The position numbers and the translations under genes are program-made. This document shows, in pieces, positions 8,703 through 15,607 of a stretch of DNA of 64,000 nucleotides. Under the pieces are notes generated by a model, which did not search any database, was not told where the DNA came from, and saw only the letters and a list, made by a program, of their open reading frames with translations. This DNA is from Vibrio sp. SCSIO 43136 (GTDB lineage: Bacteria; Pseudomonadota; Gammaproteobacteria; Enterobacterales; Vibrionaceae), in contig NZ_CP071849.1 in assembly GCF_023716565.1 (NCBI RefSeq), positions 124,001 through 188,000 of the forward strand. The letters run 5' to 3'. Every line of letters begins with the position of its first letter. Positions within the stretch are counted from its first letter, which is position 1.

Positions 8703-9193
8703 ATACGGTGCTTTTAGATAAAGCCAAACACGATAGAAACCGATTCAATTGTGGTATTGAAGCGCTAAATAACTATTTGAAAGTTATGGCTAGCCAGCAG
8801 GCAAAAAAAGATAACACCAGAACTTTTGTTTTGGAAGACGACAATGAAAGCTCGCATATTATTGGTTTTTATACGCTGACTATGGCACCAATAGACTTAA
8901 AGGCTTTGCCCGATCAACTTCAAAAGAAACACCAGTCTTCGACTTCTGGTGGGTTGATAGCTCGACTAGCAATAGACGAACGTTATAAGGGAAAGGGCTT
9001 TGGTGAGTGGCTTCTTATTGATGCTCTGAAAAAACTGTTAGCGGCGAGTGATAGCGTGGCATTTCCTTTAGTTATTGTTGATGCCAAAGATGGGGCTAAA
9101 CACTTCTATGAGCGCTACGGATTTACAGCATTTCAAGATGCTGAAAACAAACTATTTATCACCATTTCAGACGTTCGTGCCAGTTTAGATTAA
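8699..9193 (+). CDS. GNAT-family toxin (TacT/AtaT-like tRNA acetyltransferase)
   Basis: A 164-residue GNAT enzyme partnered with the DUF1778 antitoxin. Family members acetylate the amino group of charged aminoacyl-tRNAs and block translation. The acetyl-CoA loop is visible (LAIDERYKGKGFGEWLL), as is the conserved C-terminal FYERYGF, whose Tyr is important for catalysis in TacT-like toxins. The start overlaps the antitoxin stop (ATGA). Its 3' end overlaps the convergent LysR gene by nine bases. No integron attC sites were seen nearby, so this looks like a chromosomal rather than superintegron copy. Confidence 0.9.
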   Translation: MNTVLLDKAKHDRNRFNCGIEALNNYLKVMASQQAKKDNTRTFVLEDDNESSHIIGFYTLTMAPIDLKALPDQLQKKHQSSTSGGLIARLAIDERYKGKGFGEWLLIDALKKLLAASDSVAFPLVIVDAKDGAKHFYERYGFTAFQDAENKLFITISDVRASLD

Positions 9194-10090
9194 ACTGCCT
9201 CGATCAACTCCCACAACTCGCTGACCACAATACTCCTTAGCAAACTCAACAAACGCCTGTTGCTTCGCTGAAGGATAAATACGTTGCGGGTAGAGCATGT
9301 AAATCGAGTTGTAAGCCTGTTGCCACTGTTCTCTCATTACTTCCACTAATTCCCCTCGTTGTAGCTCGTTTTCTACATAGTATTGCGCAATTCGAATGAT
9401 GCCATCTCCAGCCATTGCTCGTTCTTTGAGAACTCGGTTGTCATTAGTGGTCAGCCATCCTGAGGCGTGAATTTCACCGTCTTTCAATACCCAGTTGGGC
9501 TGATTGATTGTGGCTAAGCACTGATGATCTGCAAGATCGTCAGGGTGTTCTAGTCGCCCTGCCCTTTGTAGATAGCTAGGCGCAGCCACTAAAGCGTGGG
9601 AGTAGTCGAACAGGTGGTTTGCCACCATGTTTTGTGGCGGATTGCGTGATGCTCGAAAGGCAATATCAATCTCTTGCTCTGCTAGGTTGTAGGCTTGATA
9701 GCTAGAGTTGATGTCGAATCGGATCTCTGGATGTTGCTTGTGAAACGCACGGCACAAATTGACCAAGATACTTTCGGCAAACATCTTTGGAGCTGTGATG
9801 CGCAGCAAGCCGCTGATTTGGTTCTTCTCGCGGGTTAGCTGCTGTTCTAGTTCTTGTAACTGGTTACGAATCCCCATGGCTTGAACATAAGCTTTTTCCC
9901 CTTCTAACGTGAGCCGTACACTGCGAGTCGTGCGGATCAGGAGCGGTGTTTTTAGCTCGGATTCGAGTCGTTTGATCTGCTCTGACAGGTGGCTACGAGA
10001 GAGCCCCAGCGCTTTCGCAGCTTCGCCAAAATTGAGTGTCCTAGCAACTTCCAAAAACAGCATCAACTGTTCAACACGTTTGTAATGCAC
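9185..10090 (-). CDS. LysR-family regulator, divergent from aldo/keto reductase
   Basis: A LysR regulator of about 301 residues. The HTH is NFGEAAKALGLSRSHLSEQIKRLE, and the effector domain belongs to the CrgA-like group. GTG 10090 with GGGGAG upstream is preferred to GTG 10102, which has no ribosome site. It is divergent from the aldo/keto reductase at 10200 with a gap of about 110 bases, so that operon is the most likely target. Confidence 0.86.
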   Translation of the reverse strand: MHYKRVEQLMLFLEVARTLNFGEAAKALGLSRSHLSEQIKRLESELKTPLLIRTTRSVRLTLEGEKAYVQAMGIRNQLQELEQQLTREKNQISGLLRITAPKMFAESILVNLCRAFHKQHPEIRFDINSSYQAYNLAEQEIDIAFRASRNPPQNMVANHLFDYSHALVAAPSYLQRAGRLEHPDDLADHQCLATINQPNWVLKDGEIHASGWLTTNDNRVLKERAMAGDGIIRIAQYYVENELQRGELVEVMREQWQQAYNSIYMLYPQRIYPSAKQQAFVEFAKEYCGQRVVGVDRGSLI

Positions 10091-10199
10091 GGCGCTCCCC
10101 ACTGGTCGTTATATCGAATAATGATTTCGTAATTCGGTTCTTATCATTTCATCAGTGAACAATAGAATAGTGCGTAACAAAGATAAACAAGGACATATC

Positions 10200-11165
10200 A
10201 TGACTGAGAAATTGATCCCGCTTAGCCACTACCTTCCAAACGTAAGCCAGCTTGCTTATGGCTGTATGGGACTTGGTGGCGGGTGGAATGATGAGCCTGT
10301 GACCCAAGCCGATGTCGATCAGACTATCCAAGTGATTGAAACCGCATTAGACAGTGGCATTAACCTATTTGACCATGCTGACATCTACACTTTTGGTAAA
10401 GCAGAGCAAGCCTTTGGTCAAGCGTTAACTCAGCGCCCAGAACTTCGTGGCAAGATGTTCATCCAATCCAAATGTGGCATTCGCTTTGAAGACAGCGATG
10501 GCGTGAAACGTTACGACTTTTCTGCTGATTGGGTCACTCAGTCGGTTGAGAATATTTTGCAGCGTCTTCAATGTGGCTACCTAGATATCTTGCTGCTGCA
10601 TCGCCCAGACCCTTTGATGGAGCTTTCCGAACTGGTACCAGCGCTTAAAGCGTTGCACGCACAAGGCAAAGTGAAATTCTTTGGGGTATCGAATATGAAT
10701 GCCCACCAGATCGCCTATCTACAAGCAGCACTTGAGATGCCGATTGTGGTGAATCAGCTCGAGATGAGCCTTGAAAAACATAGTTTTGCTACCAACGGCA
10801 TTATGCCAGCGCAATTTGGTGTTGAGCTGGGCACGCTTGAACACTGCATGGCGCAAGGCATCCAGCTGCAATCTTGGGGGTCATTGGCGCAGGGACGATT
10901 CAGTAATCCAGCGTCATTAGATTCGCCAGATGAAAAGCTGCGCAAGACCGCAGAGTATGTGTTTGCGTTGTCTGCGGAATATCAAGTCAGCCCTGAAGCG
11001 ATCGTATTGGCATTTTTGACCCGACATCCTGCGGGTATACAGCCTGTGATTGGTACCACCAACTTAGATCGCATCCGAGCTTGTAGTGACGTTAGCCGTG
11101 TCTCACTAAGTCGTGAACATTGGTATGGCTTGCTAGAGCGCAGCTTAGGCCATGAAGTGCCGTAA
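10200..11165 (+). CDS. Aldo/keto reductase, YdhF-like
   Basis: An NADPH-dependent oxidoreductase with a TIM-barrel fold, 321 residues. Family residues are visible: Asp and Tyr in LFDHADIYTFGKAE, Lys in FIQSKCGI, and His in ILLLHRPDPL. The order follows YdhF of E. coli. ATG 10200 follows AAGGA by six bases; the upstream frame start is discarded. It probably forms an operon with the following GlcG/HbpS-like gene (13-base gap). The substrate is unknown. Confidence 0.88.
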   Translation: MTEKLIPLSHYLPNVSQLAYGCMGLGGGWNDEPVTQADVDQTIQVIETALDSGINLFDHADIYTFGKAEQAFGQALTQRPELRGKMFIQSKCGIRFEDSDGVKRYDFSADWVTQSVENILQRLQCGYLDILLLHRPDPLMELSELVPALKALHAQGKVKFFGVSNMNAHQIAYLQAALEMPIVVNQLEMSLEKHSFATNGIMPAQFGVELGTLEHCMAQGIQLQSWGSLAQGRFSNPASLDSPDEKLRKTAEYVFALSAEYQVSPEAIVLAFLTRHPAGIQPVIGTTNLDRIRACSDVSRVSLSREHWYGLLERSLGHEVP

Positions 11166-11178
11166 TTGAGGAGTGGAT

Positions 11179-11568
11179 ATGAACCAACAACAAGTACAAG
11201 CAATGATCGCAAAAGCTGTGGAACTTGCGAGCAATAATCAACAGGCCATTGCGGTATCTATCTGTGATACTCATGGTGAGCTATTGGGCTTCTTACGCAT
11301 GGATGGTGTGAGCTTGCAAGCTGGGGTGCTGGCACAAAATAAGGCTTATACGTCGGCAAGAGATCGTCAGCCTAGTGGTAACTTGGGTGCTTGGGCTGCG
11401 GAGTCTGGGACGCCGTTGGCGAGCTGGACTGATGCTCGCATCACTGGTTTTGCTGGTGGCGTACCTATCGAAGTGGCAGGAGAAGTTGTGGGCGCAATCG
11501 GTATTAGCGGTCTTGCGCAAGAAGATGATGAAGCGTTAGCCCTAAACGTGATCCACTCGGTCCTGTAG
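11179..11568 (+). CDS. GlcG/HbpS-family (DUF336) protein
   Basis: A 129-residue protein with the DUF336 pattern: AIAVSICDTHGELLGFLRMD, then ALKA-like QNKAYTSARDR, then GGVPIEVAGEVVGAIGISG. HbpS of Streptomyces binds haem and senses redox stress; other members are encoded with glycolate oxidases, and the function here is not known. There is no signal peptide, so it is cytosolic. ATG 11179 follows GAGGAG; the GTG at 11173 overlaps that site. Translation is probably coupled to the aldo/keto reductase. Confidence 0.85.
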   Translation: MNQQQVQAMIAKAVELASNNQQAIAVSICDTHGELLGFLRMDGVSLQAGVLAQNKAYTSARDRQPSGNLGAWAAESGTPLASWTDARITGFAGGVPIEVAGEVVGAIGISGLAQEDDEALALNVIHSVL

Positions 11569-11579
11569 CGCATCATTTT

Positions 11580-11613
11580 TGATGTTCAATTGATGGATGT
11601 CAATTGAACATCA
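11580..11613. promoter_or_regulatory. Perfect inverted repeat with a NorR-type site before norR
   Basis: Two 14-base arms (TGATGTTCAATTGA and its complement) are separated by six bases. Bases 11596-11612 read GATGT-CAATTGA-ACATC, which fits the NorR rule GT-N7-AC and matches the sites before hcp. There is no T-run, so a terminator is less likely than an operator. It lies about 80 bases before norR and suggests autoregulation. Confidence 0.6.
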
Positions 11614-11662
11614 GTTATGCCCTATTGGGTAGTGTGTAAAAGACATCGAGTTTTGTAGCATG

Positions 11663-11687
11663 TGCTTCCTTAGCCATTTAGGAAGCA
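11663..11687 (+). promoter_or_regulatory. Hairpin covering the norR ribosome-binding site
   Basis: TGCTTCCT (11663-11670) pairs perfectly with AGGAAGCA (11680-11687). The right arm contains the presumed AGGAAG ribosome site five bases before ATG 11692. An RNA hairpin here would hide the site. Confidence 0.45.
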
Positions 11688-11691
11688 TACA

Positions 11692-13236
11692 ATGCCGACC
11701 ACCATCGCCCCAAACAACATGGATCATGTTCTTCTCAACCTCGCCTTGAACTTAAGCTCGAACCTTGCCAGCGACAAGCAGTATCAGAAGTTACTTGAAG
11801 GCATTGATAGTGTTTTTCCTTGTGATGCTAGCGCATTGTTTATCCTTGATAGCGAAGGGTTTCTCAAGCCTGTTGCCGTAAAAGGCGTGGCCTCTAGTGT
11901 GCTGGGACGTCGTTTCTTTCCTAAAGCTCATCCTCGGCTTGAAGCCATCATGCAAAGCCAGACTCCAGTGCGTTTTTCCGCAGATAGCGAATTGCCAGAT
12001 CCCTTTGATGGTGTGCTGCTTACTGAAGCAACCACAATCGACGTACACGACTGCCTAGGTTGCAGCTTATACGTTGAAGGCGAGTTGGTGGGGGTGTTGA
12101 CCATGGACTCTTTAACGGTCGGAGCATTCGATGTGATTGAGCCTGTGACCATTGAAACTTTTGCCGCATTAGCGGCTGCTACTTTGCGAAATCTTGCTCA
12201 AATCAAAGCGCTCAAGTCGCAGAACAAAAAGCAAAAGCACGTTAATCAAGCGCTGATCCAGCAGGCTCGTAGTCAGCAGGGGGAGATGGTTGGTTCTAGC
12301 CCGCAAATGCATCAACTTCGCACTAATATCTCAACGGTTGCTCAATCTGATTATGCGGTATTGATCATGGGGGAAACCGGTGTTGGCAAGGAGCTGGTAG
12401 CCCACCAATTACATGCTCAGTCACATCGCAGTGACAAGCCAATGATTTACATTAACTGCGCAGCATTACCAGAAGGGCTGGCAGAAAGTGAACTGTTTGG
12501 CCACGTCAAAGGGGCGTTTACGGGCGCAAACAGCCATCGAGCAGGTAAATTTGAGCTGGCTGATGGTGGCACACTGTTTCTCGATGAAGTGGGCGAGTTA
12601 CCTTTGCTGCTGCAAGCTAAGCTGCTGCGTGTGATCCAGCAAGGCGAAGTGCAGCGAGTCGGCAGTGATAAGCACCTTAATGTAAATGTTCGAATTATTG
12701 CAGCGACCAACCGTCAACTAGAGCAAGAGGTGCAGCAAGGCAATTTTCGAGCAGACCTATACCATCGTCTGAATGTGTTTCCAATTTTCGTACCGCCGCT
12801 GCGTGCCCGTGATGGGGATATTCCTGTGCTTGCGGGGCATCTGCTTGAAAAAGTGCGCCATCAGTTCAACGTGCCAAACCTTCACATCCACCCTAAAGGT
12901 TTAGAGCATCTTGAAACTCAAGATTGGCTAGGCAATGTGCGAGAACTAGAACACGCTCTGACCCGAGCTGCGCTACGAGCAATCCAAGCTGATGGCCATA
13001 CCATTCGTCCCAACCATTTTGAACAACAGGCGGAAAGCTCAAACTCGCCGACTCGAAGCGATTATTTCCCTCCACAAAGCACACCGATGCGTCAGCTGGT
13101 GGAAATGTATCAAGCCGATCTCATCCAACATTCACTGGATCGTTCATCAGGCGTTTGGTCTAAAGCGGCGGAGTTTTTGCAGGTGGATCGCGGTAATTTG
13201 TATCGCATGGGAAAGAAGTTGGGGGTTAAGGCTTAA
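11692..13236 (+). CDS. norR: NorR, nitric-oxide-sensing sigma-54 activator
   Basis: A 514-residue activator. A GAF sensor (about residues 20-170) holds the segment PDPFDG...DCLGC...MDSL, similar to the iron-binding part of E. coli NorR. A sigma-54 AAA+ domain follows (about 200-430) with Walker A GETGVGKE at 227-234 and the GAFTGA sigma-54 contact loop at 274-279. A Fis-type helix-turn-helix ends the protein ([19 protein letters not shown]). In E. coli nitric oxide binds the GAF iron and relieves inhibition of the ATPase. No norVW lies beside it. The best target in this window is hcp-hcr, 7 kb downstream, which has matching enhancer sites and a sigma-54 promoter. Confidence 0.9.
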   Translation: MPTTIAPNNMDHVLLNLALNLSSNLASDKQYQKLLEGIDSVFPCDASALFILDSEGFLKPVAVKGVASSVLGRRFFPKAHPRLEAIMQSQTPVRFSADSELPDPFDGVLLTEATTIDVHDCLGCSLYVEGELVGVLTMDSLTVGAFDVIEPVTIETFAALAAATLRNLAQIKALKSQNKKQKHVNQALIQQARSQQGEMVGSSPQMHQLRTNISTVAQSDYAVLIMGETGVGKELVAHQLHAQSHRSDKPMIYINCAALPEGLAESELFGHVKGAFTGANSHRAGKFELADGGTLFLDEVGELPLLLQAKLLRVIQQGEVQRVGSDKHLNVNVRIIAATNRQLEQEVQQGNFRADLYHRLNVFPIFVPPLRARDGDIPVLAGHLLEKVRHQFNVPNLHIHPKGLEHLETQDWLGNVRELEHALTRAALRAIQADGHTIRPNHFEQQAESSNSPTRSDYFPPQSTPMRQLVEMYQADLIQHSLDRSSGVWSKAAEFLQVDRGNLYRMGKKLGVKA

Positions 13237-13620
13237 CTAAGTTCGCTTTCTGTTGCTGTACCATTCTTGCCATACAAAAAAAGTGAAGAGCAAAGGTGGC
13301 ACGCTAATGAAAATGAAGAAAAATTCTAGTGATTTGAACTTTGCCGCAAAAAGGAACATGACCAGATACATACTCATTCCCACCGCATAGAAGGTTGCGA
13401 TAGAGGTAATAAATATCAATGTAAATGTTAGCGAGTAGCTTTTCATTTTATGCTGATCTACCCATTTACTCTGGATTGATAAATACACCGTCCATGCTGC
13501 GGATTGGATAAACGCAGTAGTTAACGACAACTCTATTCCAGAAATATTGCTAGGGATAACCTGAAATAGTCCACCTAGAACAATAAAGTACGTCAGCATT
13601 ATGGTGGTGTAATAGGGCAT
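13237..13620 (-). CDS. Small membrane protein, unknown (DUF2569-like size)
   Basis: A 127-residue protein with four likely membrane segments: TTIMLTYFIVLGGLF, LSLTTAFIQSAAWTVYL, YSLTFTLIFITSIATFY and FFFIFISVPPLLFTFFV. AAGGAGAG precedes ATG 13620, so the upstream start at 13665 is discarded. It lies directly against the convergent norR stop. The arrangement of four segments resembles DUF2569 proteins, but I cannot confirm the family. Confidence 0.65.
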   Translation of the reverse strand: MPYYTTIMLTYFIVLGGLFQVIPSNISGIELSLTTAFIQSAAWTVYLSIQSKWVDQHKMKSYSLTFTLIFITSIATFYAVGMSMYLVMFLFAAKFKSLEFFFIFISVPPLLFTFFVWQEWYSNRKRT

Positions 13621-13674
13621 ATACTCTCCTTTGCTAATCAATAGAGTATATGCCACTACATTCATTTGGGAGGA

Positions 13675-14226
13675 TTATTTCGGCGACCAAGCAAACTTCT
13701 CAAACACTTCATCTACTGGTGTCTCTGCTAAGTGGTTGGTGTAGTTACTCATAACTTTCTGTGAAATACCTAGCACGATCTCAAGCACTTGACGGCTGCC
13801 GTAGCCTGCGTCGAAGAATCGATCCAACTGATCTTGGGTCAAATTACCGCGGTTGCGAACTAGTAGCAGTGTGGTGTCGTGAAGCACTTGCAGTTTATCG
13901 GTTGGCATAGGGCCACGATTACGCAGTGTTTCAGTCAATTCTGGATCAACTTTCATCATGTGAGCAATACCAGTATGTGCAGGCACACAATAGGTACATT
14001 CGTGTTCAACATTGATCGTTTGCCACACCACTGTGAGCTCTTCTGCATCAAATGATGTTTCAGTAAATAGTTTGTGCAGAACTTGATAGCCTTCAAGCAG
14101 TTGTGGTGACTCAGCCATGATTGCATGTAGGCCCGGTAGGCGACCAAAGGCATTGATCGAGTTTTGGATCAGAGGTTGGCTAGCTTCAGGTGCGGTTTCA
14201 GTAGTGTGCTTAACAAACTTACTCAT
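13675..14226 (-). CDS. Carboxymuconolactone-decarboxylase (CMD/AhpD-like) family protein
   Basis: A 183-residue all-helical protein. The conserved peroxidatic-type motif reads EHECTYCVPAHTGIAH, with Glu, CxxC and His in the AhpD-like arrangement. Such proteins act as peroxidase partners or thiol reductants. AGGAAG precedes ATG 14226. It is divergent from a TetR gene, and two palindromes lie between them; it is the likely target of that regulator. Confidence 0.87.
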   Translation of the reverse strand: MSKFVKHTTETAPEASQPLIQNSINAFGRLPGLHAIMAESPQLLEGYQVLHKLFTETSFDAEELTVVWQTINVEHECTYCVPAHTGIAHMMKVDPELTETLRNRGPMPTDKLQVLHDTTLLLVRNRGNLTQDQLDRFFDAGYGSRQVLEIVLGISQKVMSNYTNHLAETPVDEVFEKFAWSPK

Positions 14227-14299
14227 GGTCTTCTTCCTATCTAACTTTTGTTTGTGATTTCAGGGGATGTCCTTTGATTGATTTTTAATCTAGCTGGAT

Positions 14300-14338
14300 T
14301 TGAACGGTCGTTCAAGTTAAAATTGAACAATCGTTCAA
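14300..14338. promoter_or_regulatory. Twin TetR operators between CMD and TetR genes
   Basis: TTGAACGGTCGTTCAA (14300-14315) and TTGAACAATCGTTCAA (14323-14338) are near-identical palindromes whose centres are 23 bases apart. They sit in the divergent promoter region. Confidence 0.8.
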
Positions 14339-14364
14339 AAATATTTTGATTAAAGGACTTGGTG

Positions 14365-14952
14365 ATGAGAAAGAACGCTAAATTTGATAGAGACCAAGTT
14401 GTTGAAAAAGCCAAAGATCTCTATTGGGAAAAAGGATTTCACGCCACCTCGATGCGTAGCTTACAAGATGTGATCGATATGCGGCCCGGCAGCATTTACG
14501 CCACTTTTGGCAGTAAAGAAGGGCTGTTTAAAGAAGCATTGATGCGCTATACCGAGCTTGGTAAAGCGCAATTAGCAAAATGTGTCGAAGAGAATCGTTC
14601 ACCTATTGCGGCGCTTGCGGCTTTCATTAAGCTGATCGTTTGTAAGAGCCAAACCGATGCCCCTAATGGTATGTGCATGCTTGCTAAAACAGTTGCAGAG
14701 CTGACGGATGAAAATGCGGATCTGCTCGCACAGGCCAAAAGCTGCTTTAAGAGCATGGAGCAAGAATTTGCCAAAGTGATTGAACAAGCGCAACAGCAGG
14801 GCGAAGTGACCAGCGACAAGTCAGCACAGCAGCTTGCCAAACACGTTCAAGTGCAAATCGCGGGACTACGGACCTATGCCCGTGCTAATGATGGCGATGA
14901 TAGTCTAGGGCTGATGATTGATGAGATGTTTGAGAACTATCCGTTCCGATAG
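14365..14952 (+). CDS. TetR-family repressor
   Basis: A 195-residue repressor. The N-terminal HTH is visible in YWEKGFHATSMRSLQDVIDM, then RPGSIYATFGSKEGLF. The C-terminal ligand domain is helical and has a TetR_C-like Cys in GMCMLAKTVAEL; many relatives control CMD, SDR or nitroreductase genes in response to electrophiles. ATG 14365 follows AAAGGA; the TTG and GTG just upstream are discarded. Two palindromic operators lie 27-65 bases before the start. Confidence 0.88.
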   Translation: MRKNAKFDRDQVVEKAKDLYWEKGFHATSMRSLQDVIDMRPGSIYATFGSKEGLFKEALMRYTELGKAQLAKCVEENRSPIAALAAFIKLIVCKSQTDAPNGMCMLAKTVAELTDENADLLAQAKSCFKSMEQEFAKVIEQAQQQGEVTSDKSAQQLAKHVQVQIAGLRTYARANDGDDSLGLMIDEMFENYPFR

Positions 14953-14984
14953 ATTGAGTCTTGATTGATACTGTCTGTGACAAC

Positions 14985-15011
14985 AAAAAAGCGATACCTG
15001 AGTATCGCTTT
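14985..15011. terminator. Bidirectional terminator between tetR and GNAT genes
   Basis: AAAGCGATAC and GTATCGCTTT pair around a four-base loop. A run of A before the stem serves the minus-strand gene. Confidence 0.8.
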
Positions 15012-15016
15012 ACTGA

Positions 15017-15454
15017 TTAGCTTGGTTGATATTCGAACAGCCACTCATCGCCATCTTCACCAACGCATACAAAACCTAAGCGCTTGTAGAGCTCTTGAGC
15101 CGGGTTGATTTTCCATGCGCTCAGACCTAAGCCTACGTTTTCATCTTTAGCTGTTTGGATAAGCTCTTTGATCAAAGAACTTGCAATACCTTGGCCTGAG
15201 AATTTCGGGTGAACTTGCACCAGATCTAGGTAGTAGCGGTTTTTGTCTTGCTCAAATACAACGCGCCAGAATCCAGCATTTTCGCCATCGATCACGATGA
15301 TTTTGGATTGCTCAAATTCCCACATGATGTTTTTGATGTAGCTTTCGCGATCTGTATTGCCGCCAATTTGCTCAAGATAGCCACGCATGGTGATATCACG
15401 CAGTTCAACCAAAAAATCCAAGTCATTTTCGGTCGCTTTTCTTAGTTCTAGCAT
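15017..15454 (-). CDS. GNAT-family N-acetyltransferase
   Basis: A 145-residue acetyltransferase. The acetyl-CoA loop is visible as VHPKFSGQGIASSLIKELI, and the C-terminal LYKRLGFVCVGEDGDEWLF is typical of GNAT enzymes. GGAAG precedes ATG 15454. The substrate is unknown. It is a single gene with its own terminator. Confidence 0.85.
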   Translation of the reverse strand: MLELRKATENDLDFLVELRDITMRGYLEQIGGNTDRESYIKNIMWEFEQSKIIVIDGENAGFWRVVFEQDKNRYYLDLVQVHPKFSGQGIASSLIKELIQTAKDENVGLGLSAWKINPAQELYKRLGFVCVGEDGDEWLFEYQPS

Positions 15455-15607
15455 CCAACTTCCTTCATGTATCTGACATAACGATTATCTGACAAAGAGC
15501 GAATTACCTTAGGTATACCGATTTTTGTCGTTTATTTTTTCAGCGTAATATACCAGCCTTTTGCAATCGGGCAACACATAGCACAGAATTGAACTGCGTT
15601 GACTAAA

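Noticed and set aside
8300..9250. Superintegron cassette around the toxin-antitoxin genes
   Set aside because: No attC-like imperfect palindromes flank the pair, and the LysR neighbour overlaps its end.
11581..11597. Left arm of the norR inverted repeat as a second NorR site
   Set aside because: GATGT-TCAATTG-ATGGA does not satisfy GT-N7-AC; only the right arm does.
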